A stretch of 64,000 bases of DNA from Pseudomonas sp. 102515 (GCF_031085165.1 NZ_JAVHTY010000001.1:62001-126000), one strand, 5' to 3'; shown: positions 28,318 to 37,823, counted from the stretch's first letter. Notes: a model not told the origin generated them from the letters alone. Translations and numbers: made by a program.

Positions 28318-29355
28318 ATGGACCTCGAGCCACTCAGCCGACGCCGCTTCATTCGACAGCTAACCACCGTAACCGCCCTGGGTGCCTTGGGTACCAGCTT
28401 GTTCGGCTGCGACGACAAACCCGCTACCCAGGCCGTCGCACCGGCCGTGATCGGCCAGCGCTCGGATCAGGTGGTCCCTTTCCGCTACCCCGATAACCCC
28501 ACCTTCGATCTGGTCTACGTCGCCGACGCCCTGGGCTACTTCGAGGTTACCCGGGCACGTCCCCAGTACGTCGGCAAGGTCGCCGCGCCGCAGATCATCC
28601 CGCTGGTCGGCACCGGTGAACTGGACCTGGGCACCCGCATGGTGCCGCTGGTGATCTCCGCCATCGCCAGCGGCCTCGATCTCAAGGTGGTGGCCGCCGG
28701 GGGCAAGACGCTGCAGGAAGCGCCGCACATGAAGTACTTCGTGCGTGCCGATTCGGGTATTCGCATGCCCAAGGACCTCGAGGGCAAGACGGTGGGCTTC
28801 AACAGCTTCGGCGCCTGCGCCGAGTTCGTCACCAAGAAATACCTGCGCCAGCAGGGCGTGGACGTCGATCGCATCAAATGGGTGGTGGTCCCGGACGTCC
28901 AGGCCGAACAGACGCTCGCTACCGGCAACATCGATCTGGCGATCATCCATCCGCCCACCTCCGGCAGCGCCGAGCACAATCCCGCCCTGCGCAAGCTGTG
29001 GAGCGATTTCGACCTGGACGAGGGGCTGGGTGGCATGGCGCCCTACAGCGCCCATGGCCGCTTCCTGCGCGACCATCCCGAGGCTGCGCGGGACGTGGTC
29101 CAGGCGCTGGCCAAGGCGGCCAACTGGGTCAACGAGCACCCCGACGACGCCCGCAAGATCACCGCCGAGCGCCTGGGCATGAAGCTGGAGCTGGTGGAGC
29201 GCTTCGCCTATGTCGACGATCTGGTCATCACCGAGCCGCCGATCCAGTACTACATCGACATCCTCGAACACGAAGGCAAGCTCAAGCCTGGTGCGGTACA
29301 GGTCAAGGACGTCTACACCAATGCCTTCAATCCCTTCGCCCGGGGTACCGTCTGA
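28318..29355 (+). CDS. Tat lipoprotein substrate-binding protein, NMT1/SsuA-like, second system
   Basis: 345 residues from ATG 28318 (AGGAG at 28308-28312). The N-terminus RRRFIRQLTTVTALGALGTSLFGC combines a twin-arginine motif with a lipobox ending in Cys, so it should be an acylated Tat lipoprotein. The mature domain opens with FRYPDNPTFDLVYVADALGYFE and contains LVGTGELDLGTRMVPLVISAIASG as in SsuA-like proteins. Stop and next start overlap by one base (TGATG). Confidence 0.87.
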   Translation: MDLEPLSRRRFIRQLTTVTALGALGTSLFGCDDKPATQAVAPAVIGQRSDQVVPFRYPDNPTFDLVYVADALGYFEVTRARPQYVGKVAAPQIIPLVGTGELDLGTRMVPLVISAIASGLDLKVVAAGGKTLQEAPHMKYFVRADSGIRMPKDLEGKTVGFNSFGACAEFVTKKYLRQQGVDVDRIKWVVVPDVQAEQTLATGNIDLAIIHPPTSGSAEHNPALRKLWSDFDLDEGLGGMAPYSAHGRFLRDHPEAARDVVQALAKAANWVNEHPDDARKITAERLGMKLELVERFAYVDDLVITEPPIQYYIDILEHEGKLKPGAVQVKDVYTNAFNPFARGTV

Positions 29356-30176
29356 TGAGCGCCAAGATCGTCGCCCGGGGCCTGGCGCTGGCCTATGACG
29401 GCCGTAGCGAAAGCGGTGCCCAGGAACGGGTACCGGTGTTGCAGGACTTCGACCTGGACGTGCGCCAGGGCGAATTCCTGGCGGTGCTGGGTCCTTCCGG
29501 CTGCGGTAAGTCCACCTTCCTCAACATTCTCGCCGGTCTGGCGCAGAAGAGCGCGGGTGAGCTGACCATCGACGGCCGACCGTTGCAAGGCATCAATCCG
29601 TACCAGGGCGTGGTATTCCAGGGCTATGCGCTGCTGCCGTGGCGCTCGGTGCTGGACAACGTCGCCATCGGCCTGGAGATTCGCGGGGTGGGGCGCCGCG
29701 AGCGGCTCGCGACGGCACGGGAGTATCTGGCGCTGGTAGGTCTGGAGGGGCAGGGCGCACGCTATCCCCACGAACTCTCCGGCGGCATGCGCCAGCGGGT
29801 GGCCATCGCCCGCGCCCTGGCCTATGGGCCGGACGTGCTGTTGATGGACGAGCCCTTCGCCGCGCTGGACGCCCAGACCCGCGAGCATCTGCAGGACGAG
29901 CTACTGCGTATCTGGGACGGGCAACGCAAGACCATCGTCTTCATCACCCACAGTCTCGACGAGGCGATCTTCCTCGCCGACCGGGTCGCGGTGATGACGC
30001 CCCGGCCGGGGCGGGTCCACCGGCTGCTCGACGTCGACCTGCCGCGCCCGCGGGCGGCCGAGGTGCGCAATACCCCGGCCTTCGCGGCCTTGCGCCAGCA
30101 GGCCTGGGAAGCCCTGCGCGGAGTGCCTGCACCCGTGCCGTCAGCGTCATCGCGGCGCCAGGGGGTAGGCGCATGA
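29355..30176 (+). CDS. ABC importer ATPase, second system
   Basis: 273 residues from ATG 29355. Walker A GPSGCGKST, Q-loop VVFQGYALLPWRSVLDNV, signature LSGGMRQRVAIARALA, Walker B VLLMDEPFAALDA, switch His in FITHSLDEA. SsuB/TauB group. The C-terminal tail is Pro/Ser-rich. Overlaps the next start by 4 bp. Confidence 0.94.
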   Translation: MSAKIVARGLALAYDGRSESGAQERVPVLQDFDLDVRQGEFLAVLGPSGCGKSTFLNILAGLAQKSAGELTIDGRPLQGINPYQGVVFQGYALLPWRSVLDNVAIGLEIRGVGRRERLATAREYLALVGLEGQGARYPHELSGGMRQRVAIARALAYGPDVLLMDEPFAALDAQTREHLQDELLRIWDGQRKTIVFITHSLDEAIFLADRVAVMTPRPGRVHRLLDVDLPRPRAAEVRNTPAFAALRQQAWEALRGVPAPVPSASSRRQGVGA

Positions 30177-30952
30177 AGCTGATACGCCGTTCCCGCCGGC
30201 TACTCGACGGCAGCCTCGGCATCCTGCTGTTCCTCGCGCTCTGGGAAGCCTTGCCGCGGCTGGGCCTGGTCAATCCCGGCTACCTGAGTCCGCCCTCGGT
30301 GGTGCTGCAGAGCATCCTCGACCTGGCGCGCGATGGCAGCCTGGCACGGCACCTCGGTGCGAGTCTGCTGCGCTCGCTGGCCGGACTGCTGCTGGCCATA
30401 GGCGCAGGGGTGCTCCTGGGCCTGTCGATGGGCTGGTTCATCCGCCTGGAGCGACTGCTCGATCCGTTGCTGCAACTGTTCCGCCAGACCAGCGCCCTGG
30501 CGTTGTTCCCGGTGTTCATCCTGTTCCTGGGCATCGGCGAGGCCTCGAAGATCGCCATCATCTTCTGGGCGTCCTTTTGGCCGATCCTGCTGAGCACCAC
30601 CAGCGGCGTGAAGCAGGTGGATGCGCTGCTGGTGAATTCGGCGCTGTCCATGGGGGCCAACCGGCGCTTCCTTTTCCTGAAGGTGGTGCTGCCGGCGGCG
30701 GCGCCGTCGATCTTCACCGGCATCCGCCTGGCCGGCGCCTATTCCATCACCGCGCTGGTGGCCGCCGAGATGATCGGCGCCCACTCGGGGCTGGGCTTTC
30801 TCACCCTCAACTCCCAGGAGGTGTTTCAGATCCCCAGCATGTACGCCGGCATTCTGATGTTGGCGGTGGTGGGCCTGGCGCTCAATGCGCTGCTGGCCCT
30901 GCTGGAGGCGCGGCTGTTGCGCTGGCGGCGTGGTTTGTCGGCGCGTGCTTGA
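30173..30952 (+). CDS. ABC importer permease, second system
   Basis: 259 residues from ATG 30173. Six helices; EAA loop SGVKQVDALLVNSALSMGANRRFLFLKVVLPAAAPSIFTGIR. Together with the two preceding genes it makes a complete importer; the locus therefore has two full importers in a row with no duplicated paralogy obvious between the permeases (only family-level similarity). Confidence 0.93.
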   Translation: MKLIRRSRRLLDGSLGILLFLALWEALPRLGLVNPGYLSPPSVVLQSILDLARDGSLARHLGASLLRSLAGLLLAIGAGVLLGLSMGWFIRLERLLDPLLQLFRQTSALALFPVFILFLGIGEASKIAIIFWASFWPILLSTTSGVKQVDALLVNSALSMGANRRFLFLKVVLPAAAPSIFTGIRLAGAYSITALVAAEMIGAHSGLGFLTLNSQEVFQIPSMYAGILMLAVVGLALNALLALLEARLLRWRRGLSARA

Positions 30953-30973
30953 GCCCGGCTCGATTGGCGCGGA

Positions 30974-31816
30974 TCAACCCAGCGCCTGGGTCAGCAGCGC
31001 GAACTGATCCAGGCCGTCGCGGGATATCGGCGCCTCGCCCCTGGCCATCTGCTCGACCTCGTCGACCTGGGGGATGCCCAGCTCGCCGAGCCAGGGATTG
31101 AGACCGCTGCGCGCGGTGACGTCGAATCTCACGTAGCGCCCTTCGGCGTGGCGCAGCAGGGCGAGGGTCAGGGCCTTGGCCTGGTCGGTGGATTCGGCGA
31201 TGACCGGGCCGACCGACAGGCCACGGCCATAGGGGCGCAGCAGGGCGAAGCCGCGCAACTGGCCTTCCAGCTCCAGGCCGACGATGCGTTCGGCCTGGGG
31301 CAGGAGCTCCTGCAGCAGCGCGCTGCGGTCCAGGCCGGTGGCAGCCTGGCCAAGGCTTTCCAGCCGGGGCGTCGCTGCCAAGGTCAACTCATGGACGTGG
31401 TCTTCCAGCGGATGACGTTCAGCCATGGCCGGCAGACTCGCCACCTGGTGCTGGTAGATGCGCTCGTAGGAGTCGAAGCCCTGGCTACGGTAGAGCGGGG
31501 CGCCACGCAGGGTGGCGACCAGCAACGGCGTGCGGTTGCCGGCCAGTTGCAGCAGGCCATCCATGAGGCGGCGGCCATGGCCCTGGCCCTGGTGGCTGTC
31601 GGCGACGATCACCAGGCCGATGGTGGCGTAGTCGCCCTGGGGCACGCAGAACCCGGTGCCGAACACGCCCTGGTCATCTTCCAGCACCAGGCCTTCGCCA
31701 GTGTGGAACAGGCACTGCCAGTCCTCCAGGCGATGGGGCCAGTGCAGGGCCTGTGACAGGCGGTGGGCGGTGGCGAGGTCGGTTTCGCGCAGGGGTCTCA
31801 GGATCGCTTGGGACAC
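30974..31816 (-). CDS. GNAT family N-acetyltransferase
   Basis: 280 residues from GTG 31816. The N-terminal GNAT fold is clear: IGLVIVADSHQGQGHGRRLMDGLL contains the acetyl-CoA pyrophosphate loop Q-x-x-G-x-G/A and LYRSQGFDSYERIY the final strand region. The C-terminal 120 residues form a second, degenerate acyltransferase-like domain (ALLRPYGRGLSVGPVIAES), as in YitH-type proteins. Acceptor unknown. Divergent from an aldehyde dehydrogenase. Confidence 0.85.
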   Translation of the reverse strand: MSQAILRPLRETDLATAHRLSQALHWPHRLEDWQCLFHTGEGLVLEDDQGVFGTGFCVPQGDYATIGLVIVADSHQGQGHGRRLMDGLLQLAGNRTPLLVATLRGAPLYRSQGFDSYERIYQHQVASLPAMAERHPLEDHVHELTLAATPRLESLGQAATGLDRSALLQELLPQAERIVGLELEGQLRGFALLRPYGRGLSVGPVIAESTDQAKALTLALLRHAEGRYVRFDVTARSGLNPWLGELGIPQVDEVEQMARGEAPISRDGLDQFALLTQALG

Positions 31817-32000
31817 GGCAGGGCTCCGGTTCGGGTCTGGCTGATTCAGGCGTCAGCCTAGCAAGCCGCGACGGCAGATTCGGTTGCCGGTGGGTGGACG
31901 CGCCACCGCGAGGCACCGAAGGCCCCTGCCAGTTCGGCAAAAGATGACGGCCCGCGCGCCTAGCATGGAGGCCAAGCCCACAGCCCTAGCGGAGCGCGCC

Positions 32001-33476
32001 ATGGCCTCGTTCGACCCCAGAGCAATTGCGGTTCGTTGTGCCCATTTCCTCGGAGGTCGCCCTTGCGACGCCCGGGCCGAACTGGAGGTGTTCCGGCCTT
32101 CCGATGGCGGTTTCCAGAGCGGGTTGCCATGCGCCTCGGCGGACCTGGTGGACGAGGTGGTGGAGGGCACCTGGCGCGCCTGGAAGGCCAGCGACTGGGC
32201 CAGCCGGCCGCCGCGCGAGCGGGCACGGGTGATGCGCCGCTGGGCCGATCTGGTGGAGGCGGATGGCGAGATCCTCGGGCCGCTGGAAGCCGTGGGTTCG
32301 ACCCGTCCGCTGCGCGAAGTGCTGGCCTGGGACATCCCCTATGTCGCCGAGGGCATCCGCTTCTTCGCTGAATTCGCCGACAAGCACGGCGGTGAGGTGG
32401 CGGCCACCGCCACCAGCCACCTGGGCCTGCAGATCACCGAGCCCTATGGCGTGGTGGGCGCCATCGCCCCCTGGAATTTCCCGCTGAGCATGGCCGGCTG
32501 GAAGATGGCGCCGGCGCTCGCCGCCGGCAATGCGGTGGTGATCAAGCCGTCGGAGCTGACGCCGTTCTCCATCCTGCGCCTGGCGGAGCTGGCGGGCCTG
32601 GCGGGCCTGCCGGCCGGCATCCTCAGCGTGGTCCAGGGCGATGGCCGGACCACCGGCGACGCCCTGTGCCGCCATCCGCGCATCGGCAAGGTCACCTTTA
32701 CCGGCTCCACCGGGACCGGCACCGCCATCATGACCGCCTGCGCCGAGAGCGGGCCCAAGCCGGTGACCCTGGAACTGGGCGGCAAGAGTCCGCAGCTGGT
32801 GTTCGCCGACGCCCCGGATCTGGCGCGGACCGCCCGCAGCGTGGCCGCCGCCATCACCGGCAATGCCGGTCAGGTGTGCGTCTCGGGTTCGCGGCTGCTG
32901 GTCCAGCGTGCTGCCCTTGAGCCCATGCTGGAGGGCATCCGCGCGGCCTTCACCGCCTTGCGTCCGGGGCCGACCTGGTCGGCGGCGGCGACACTGGCGC
33001 CGATCATTTCCCACCGCCAGGGCCAGCGCATCCAGGACATCGTCTCCCGCAGCCGGGGGGCCGGCGCGGAGATCCTGGTCGGTGGCGCCCTGGAGGAGGG
33101 CCTGGGCGGTGCTTACTATCAGCCCACGCTGATCACCGGGGTCGACGCCGATAATCCCGCGGTTCGCGAAGAGATCTTCGGCCCCGTGCTGACCGTGCAG
33201 GTGTTCGACGATGAAGCCGAGGCCCTGGCTCTGGCCGACCACCCCACCTATGGCCTGGCGGCCGGGGTGCACACCGCCGACCTCGGCCGGGCGTTGCGCC
33301 TGACGCGAGCGCTGGAAGCCGGTACCGTCTGGGTCAATCGCTATGGCCGCAGCCACGACTGGATCATCCCCACCGGCGGCTACAAGCGTTCCGGCATCGG
33401 CAAGGACCTGGGCCGCGCCGCCTATGAGGCGACCCTACGCAGCAAGAGCGTGCTGATCGATCTGGGGCATTCCTGA
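32001..33476 (+). CDS. NAD(P)-dependent aldehyde dehydrogenase
   Basis: 491 residues from ATG 32001 (GGAG eight bases upstream); the longer frame to 31884 lacks coding character. Active-site Glu in LELGGKSPQ, nucleophile Cys in GNAGQVCVSGSR, and cofactor motifs PWNFPLSMAGWK and FTGSTGTG are intact. It resembles the PuuC/betaine-aldehyde group and would oxidise an amino- or acylamino-aldehyde. Adjacent to the HAD/FAD-oxidase pair, it could take the aldehyde made by that oxidase, although the promoter at 33520-33614 separates them. Confidence 0.9.
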   Translation: MASFDPRAIAVRCAHFLGGRPCDARAELEVFRPSDGGFQSGLPCASADLVDEVVEGTWRAWKASDWASRPPRERARVMRRWADLVEADGEILGPLEAVGSTRPLREVLAWDIPYVAEGIRFFAEFADKHGGEVAATATSHLGLQITEPYGVVGAIAPWNFPLSMAGWKMAPALAAGNAVVIKPSELTPFSILRLAELAGLAGLPAGILSVVQGDGRTTGDALCRHPRIGKVTFTGSTGTGTAIMTACAESGPKPVTLELGGKSPQLVFADAPDLARTARSVAAAITGNAGQVCVSGSRLLVQRAALEPMLEGIRAAFTALRPGPTWSAAATLAPIISHRQGQRIQDIVSRSRGAGAEILVGGALEEGLGGAYYQPTLITGVDADNPAVREEIFGPVLTVQVFDDEAEALALADHPTYGLAAGVHTADLGRALRLTRALEAGTVWVNRYGRSHDWIIPTGGYKRSGIGKDLGRAAYEATLRSKSVLIDLGHS

Positions 33477-33519
33477 GGCATGGCCGAGCGCAGGCACTTT
33501 TCAGCCAAAGCCTGAGCAG

Positions 33520-33614
33520 CCGCAAACAATGCTGGGCTTCACCGCTAAAACGGTTTTTTCTGTCTCCCGCGGCGCCTGAAAGCGGACAACTGTCAGGCCC
33601 GCCGATGCTGTAAT
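33520..33614 (+). promoter_or_regulatory. Shared-box promoter, copy A (before HAD gene)
   Basis: CCGCAAACAATGCTG (33520-33534), 12 bases, then AAAACGG-TTTT-TTCTGT (33547-33563), then an extended -10 TGC-TGTAAT (hexamer 33609-33614). No good -35 is present. Every element recurs with identical spacing at 35923-36017, and the box plus -10 recur at 46585-46652. The box centre would be near -66, an activator position. The ATG of the HAD gene is 66 bases after the -10. Confidence 0.7.
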
Positions 33615-33680
33615 GCTTGCCAGGGACGCCACCGGCGGCCCGGCCTCATACTCACGTCTTCCCGTCAAAGGACCCTTGCC

Positions 33681-34352
33681 ATGACCGCCTTTCGGCCCAA
33701 GTACATCACCTTCGACTGCTACGGCACCCTGACCCGTTTCCGCATGTCCGACATGGCCCGCGAGATGTTCGCCGACCGCATTCCGGCCGAGGCGATGGAC
33801 CAGTTCTGCAAGGACTTCAACGGCTATCGCTTCGACGAGGTGCTCGGCGCCTGGAAACCCTATTCGGAGGTGCTGTATTCGGCGGTGGAGCGTACCTGCA
33901 AGCGCTGGGGCATCTCCTTCACCGACGCCGAGGCCAACGCCTACTACGAGGCGGTGCCGAGCTGGGGGCCGCATCCGGACGTGACCGCGGGCCTGGCCAA
34001 GATCGCCGACAAGATCCCGCTGGTGATCTATTCCAACGCCGCCGACGAGCAGATCATGGCCAACGTCGACAAGCTGGGCGTGCCCTTCCACCGCGTCTTC
34101 ACCGCCGAGCAGGGCCAGGCCTACAAGCCGCGTCTGCAGGCTTTCGAATACATGCTGGACAACCTCGGCTGCGGTCCGGAAGACGTGCTGCACGTGTCGT
34201 CGAGCTTTCGCTACGACCTCATTCCGGCCGACTACATGAACATCAAGAACAAGGTGTTCGTGAATCGCGGCCATGAGCCGAGCACGCCGTTCTACCGCAA
34301 CACCGAGATCAAGGACATCGGCGGCCTGGCCGCGGTCGTCGGTCTCGAATAA
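33681..34352 (+). CDS. HAD superfamily haloacid dehalogenase type II
   Basis: 223 residues. Nucleophile Asp12 in ITFDCYGTL, motif II Ser in LVIYSNAADEQI, motif III Lys in AYKPRLQAF and a C-terminal SSSFRYDLIPAD acidic motif are all present, so it should be catalytically competent. The type II family removes halide from 2-haloacids, but in amine-catabolic loci its real substrate is unknown. Followed 27 bp later by a PuuB-like FAD oxidase; a paralogue lacking the nucleophile lies at 47989-48678. Confidence 0.87.
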   Translation: MTAFRPKYITFDCYGTLTRFRMSDMAREMFADRIPAEAMDQFCKDFNGYRFDEVLGAWKPYSEVLYSAVERTCKRWGISFTDAEANAYYEAVPSWGPHPDVTAGLAKIADKIPLVIYSNAADEQIMANVDKLGVPFHRVFTAEQGQAYKPRLQAFEYMLDNLGCGPEDVLHVSSSFRYDLIPADYMNIKNKVFVNRGHEPSTPFYRNTEIKDIGGLAAVVGLE

Positions 34353-34379
34353 CCCCCTGAGCCGCCGGAGCGCCCACCC

Positions 34380-35672
34380 ATGAGTCTTGGCCCAGCATCG
34401 TCCGATTCCTACTGGCTCGCGACCGCGCCGGGCTTTACCGGGTCCACCCCCGGGCCGGTGGCGGGGGAGGTGGATGTCGCCGTCATCGGCGGCGGCTTCA
34501 CCGGGCTCTCGGCGGCGGTGGCCCTGCGCCGGCGCGGTGCCAGCGTGGCGGTGCTGGAGGCCGGACGGGTGATCGGCGAAGCCTCCGGACGCAACGGCGG
34601 ACACTGCAACACCGGCGTCGCCCAGGACTACGCGGCCCTGCACGCCAGCCTGGGCGCGGAAAAGGCCCGGGCGTTCTACCAGGCCTATGCCGACGCGGTG
34701 GCCAGCGTCGAGGCGGTGATCGCCGAAGAGGGCATCGCCTGCGACTTCCACAAGGCCGGCAAGCTCAAGCTGGCGGCCAAGCCGCAGCACTATGACAACC
34801 TCGCGCGCACCTGCGAACTGATCCGCCAGGAGGTGGACCCGCAGGTCGAGTTGCTCAGTGCCACCCAGGTACGGGTCGAGGTAGCGTCCGATGATTTCCA
34901 TGGGGGTCTGCTGCAGCATAACGGTGCCCAAATGCACATGGGGCGCTTCGGCGTGGGACTGGCGGAAGCGGCGGTGCGGCGTGGCGCCCAGGTGTACGAA
35001 GGCGCAGCCGTGAGCGATCTGCAACGTCTGCCCGATGGCAGCTTTCGGGTGGTCAGCGCCAAGGGCGAGCTGCGCGCCCGCCAGGTGCTGGTAGCCACGG
35101 GCAACGCCAGCGTCGGCCCCTTCCAGTGGTTTCGCCGCCGCATCGCCTCGGTGGGCAGCTTCATCATCGCCACCGCGCCTTTGCCCAAGGCGCAGCTGGA
35201 CGAACTGCTGCCCAATCGGCGCACCTATGTCACCAGCCGCATCATCGGCAACTATTTCCGCACCACACCGGATCACCGGCTGATCTTCGGCGGGCGGGCG
35301 CGTTTCGCCCTGTCCGATCCGCGCCAGGACGCCAAGAGTGGCGCCGTGCTGCGCAACGCCCTGGGCCAGCTGTTTCCCAGCCTGGCCCAGACGCCCATCG
35401 ACCATTGCTGGGGCGGCCTGGTGGACATGACCGCCGACCGCCTGCCCCGGGCCGGCGAGCAGGATGGCCTGTTCTACGCCATGGGCTACAGCGGCCATGG
35501 CGTGCAGATGTCGGTGCACATGGGGCGGGTGATGGCCGAGGTGCTGGAAGGCCGCGGCCAGGCCAATCCCTGGCGGGTGCTGGACTGGCCCGCCATTCCC
35601 GGCCACTTCGGCAAGCCCTGGTTCCTGCCACTGGTGGGACTCTATTACCGGATCCAGGATCGCCTGCACTAG
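34380..35672 (+). CDS. FAD-dependent amine oxidoreductase, PuuB/OrdL-like
   Basis: 430 residues. N-terminal WLATAPGFTG, Rossmann motif VIGGGFTGLSAA and the second signature GEASGRNGGHCNTG, C-terminal RLPRAGEQDGLFYAMGYSGHGVQMSVHMG: the DAO fold of gamma-glutamylputrescine oxidase and related enzymes. Such enzymes oxidise C-N bonds of substituted amines to an aldehyde or imine with peroxide formation. Cotranscribed with the HAD gene and closed by a terminator. Confidence 0.9.
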   Translation: MSLGPASSDSYWLATAPGFTGSTPGPVAGEVDVAVIGGGFTGLSAAVALRRRGASVAVLEAGRVIGEASGRNGGHCNTGVAQDYAALHASLGAEKARAFYQAYADAVASVEAVIAEEGIACDFHKAGKLKLAAKPQHYDNLARTCELIRQEVDPQVELLSATQVRVEVASDDFHGGLLQHNGAQMHMGRFGVGLAEAAVRRGAQVYEGAAVSDLQRLPDGSFRVVSAKGELRARQVLVATGNASVGPFQWFRRRIASVGSFIIATAPLPKAQLDELLPNRRTYVTSRIIGNYFRTTPDHRLIFGGRARFALSDPRQDAKSGAVLRNALGQLFPSLAQTPIDHCWGGLVDMTADRLPRAGEQDGLFYAMGYSGHGVQMSVHMGRVMAEVLEGRGQANPWRVLDWPAIPGHFGKPWFLPLVGLYYRIQDRLH

Positions 35673-35686
35673 CTTTCGCTCCAGCA

Positions 35687-35735
35687 ACCGCCGCCCAGCC
35701 CCTGCCAAGCGCAGTGCGTGCGCGGGCGGTTTTTT
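35687..35735 (+). terminator. Rho-independent terminator after the FAD oxidase gene
   Basis: Outer stem CCGCCC (35691-35696) with GGGCGG (35724-35729), an inner hairpin GCGCA-GTGCG-TGCGC, then six T residues (35730-35735). It begins 15 bases after the stop codon at 35672. Confidence 0.75.
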
Positions 35736-35922
35736 CGTTTCTGCACGGCCGTGCCGCGACATGACCGTTGCGGCTGCGCAGAACCTGCCGCCGCCGCGGG
35801 CGTTTCGTGGCCATCCAGCCTCTCGTCGCGGCCCGCACCGCGCTCCGCCAACCCAAGCGAAACGCCGCGCCAGCGCGCCAAAGGCGGGCATCGCGGGCGC
35901 CGATGCGCCGTCGCGACGCACA
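35736..35922. other. GC-rich non-coding spacer
   Basis: Between the terminator and promoter copy B. The open frames here are short, GC-rich and do not resemble proteins. I see no other structure. Confidence 0.5.
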
Positions 35923-36017
35923 CCGCAAACAATGCTGAGCGGCTTGGTCAAAACGGTCTTTTCTGTCTCGCCGCAGGCGCAATTCGACGGTAATCGGCGA
36001 GGGGGCGGTGCTGTAAT
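35923..36017 (+). promoter_or_regulatory. Shared-box promoter, copy B (before dipeptide-type importer)
   Basis: CCGCAAACAATGCTG (35923-35937), 12 bases, AAAACGG-TCTT-TTCTGT (35950-35966), and extended -10 TGC-TGTAAT (hexamer 36012-36017). Spacing is identical, base for base, to copy A. The first codon of the importer is 97 bases downstream of the -10. Confidence 0.7.
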
Positions 36018-36114
36018 GAACCAGGCCGCATGACAAGGCGGCCAAGAGGACAGCGCCGTGCGCCCGGGGAGGGGTGTGCGGGCTGGTGACCGAGCCCCCA
36101 CTGAGCGAGCCGAC

Positions 36115-37752
36115 ATGACCGAGAAAAAGACTGGAAGTCCCTTGATAGGAGCTGCTGAAAGCGTTCGGGCCTTCGAGGCCCTGCATCGGGGGCTGTCGCG
36201 GCGCGACGCGCTGCGCCTGCTGGGCGCCGCCGGGGTGCTGGCGACCGGGGTGGGCAGTCTGCTGGCTCGTGAGGGTCAGGCGTTCGCCGCAGAAGATGCG
36301 GTCACCGGCACCCCGCGTCGTGGCGGCCGGGTGCGGGCCGCAGCAGCCGGTTCGTCCACTGCCGATACCCTCGATCCGGCCAAGGGCTCGTTCTCTGGCG
36401 ACTATGCCCGGCAATATTTCTTCTACAACGGCCTGACCGTCTTCGACAGCCATCTGGAACCCCAGATGGCCCTGGCCACCCGTTTCGACACCCAGGACGC
36501 CCTGACCTGGACGATCAAGCTGCGCCAGGGTGTGCAGTTCCACAACGGTAAGACCTTCGACAGCGCCGACGTCGTCTACTCGCTGCTACGCCACAAGGAC
36601 CCGGCGGTGGGTTCCAAGGTCAAGGCCTTGGCCGATCAGTTCGCCGAGGTCACCGCGGTGGCACCCGATGAGGTGCGTGTCCGCCTGGTGTCGCCGAACT
36701 CCGAACTGCCCGCGGTGCTGGCCATCTCGCCGTTCCTGATCATCGCCGATGGCACCAAGGATTTCTCCACCGCCAACGGCACCGGCCCCTTCAAGGTCAA
36801 GGAATTCAAGCCGGGCGTGCGCACCGTGGGCGTACGCAACGAAAACTACTGGAAGTCCGGCAAGCCCTATCTGGACGAGATCGAGCTGATCGGCATCGGC
36901 GACGAGCCTTCGCGGGTCAATGCGCTGCTGGCGGGCGACGTCCAGCTCACCGTGTCGGTGGATCCGCGTTCCGCCGACCGCCTCAAGCAGAGCGGCAAGC
37001 TCAAGGTGGTGGCCAACACCTCGGGTGGCTACACCGACCTGATCATGCGCATTCCCAACCGGCCGTTCAACGATCCCAATGTGGTCGAGGGCATGAAGCT
37101 GCTGTTCGATCGCGAGCAGATCCTCAAGTCGGTCTTCCTCGGCTACGGCACCATCGGCAACGACCAGCCGATCATGCCGGGCACACCCTATCACGCGGCG
37201 GATCTGCCGCAGCGGCCCTACGATCCGGACAAGGCCAAGTTCCTCTTCCAGAAGGCCGGGATCGCCGGCGCGCGGATGCCGCTGGTGACCTCCACCGCCG
37301 CCGACAACGCCAACGAGATGGCCCTGGTGCTGCAGCAGTCCGCGCGGCAGGCCGGGCTCAACCTGATGGTCAATCGAGTCAGTGCCGACGGTTACTGGGA
37401 CAGCCACTGGATGAAGGACCCGCTGGGCTTCGGCAACATCAACGCCCGGCCCACGGCCAACATCCTGCTGTCGCAGTTCTTCAAGTCCGATGCGCCCTGG
37501 AACGAATCCGGCTGGAAGAACGAACAGTTCGACCAGTTGCTGGTGGCTTCCCGCGGCGAGACCGATCTAGCCAAGCGCAAGCAGATGTACGCCGACATGC
37601 AGCTGCTGATCCACCAGCATTGCGGCATCGGCCTGCCGATCTTCACCAGTTCCATCGATGCCCATTCGCCCAAGCTCGGCGGCTACGGGATCATCCCCAT
37701 CGGCGGCTTCATGGGTTACATGTTCGCCGAACACGTCTGGCTGGAGGCCTGA
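36115..37752 (+). CDS. Dipeptide/opine-type ABC substrate-binding protein (SBP family 5)
   Basis: 545 residues from ATG 36115. A Tat-like signal (SRRDALRLLGAAGVLATG, cleavage near EGQAFAAED) leads to a family 5 binding protein: DTLDPAKGSFSGDYARQYFFYNGL, LRQGVQFHNGKTFDSADVVYSL and NGTGPFKVKEF are characteristic. Family 5 proteins bind dipeptides, oligopeptides, nickel or opines. First gene of a tightly packed operon running to 45529. Confidence 0.93.
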   Translation: MTEKKTGSPLIGAAESVRAFEALHRGLSRRDALRLLGAAGVLATGVGSLLAREGQAFAAEDAVTGTPRRGGRVRAAAAGSSTADTLDPAKGSFSGDYARQYFFYNGLTVFDSHLEPQMALATRFDTQDALTWTIKLRQGVQFHNGKTFDSADVVYSLLRHKDPAVGSKVKALADQFAEVTAVAPDEVRVRLVSPNSELPAVLAISPFLIIADGTKDFSTANGTGPFKVKEFKPGVRTVGVRNENYWKSGKPYLDEIELIGIGDEPSRVNALLAGDVQLTVSVDPRSADRLKQSGKLKVVANTSGGYTDLIMRIPNRPFNDPNVVEGMKLLFDREQILKSVFLGYGTIGNDQPIMPGTPYHAADLPQRPYDPDKAKFLFQKAGIAGARMPLVTSTAADNANEMALVLQQSARQAGLNLMVNRVSADGYWDSHWMKDPLGFGNINARPTANILLSQFFKSDAPWNESGWKNEQFDQLLVASRGETDLAKRKQMYADMQLLIHQHCGIGLPIFTSSIDAHSPKLGGYGIIPIGGFMGYMFAEHVWLEA

Positions 37753-37823
37753 CGCCCGGTGCCTCACGGCGAGTCGCTCCGCAGCGACCGGCTCGCCACT
37801 CCACGCTCAAGCAGGAGGTGGCT

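Noticed and set aside
33541-33560. Terminator hairpin ACCG-CTAAAA-CGGT before T-run in promoter copy A
   Set aside because: The stem is only 4 bp and copy B does not keep the ACCG arm, while the promoter arrangement is conserved in both.
33501-36116. Very long open frame (871 codons) on the minus strand
   Set aside because: It is antisense to the HAD and FAD-oxidase genes, which have full family motifs. High GC removes stops; the translation is Arg/Gly/His-rich and matches no fold.
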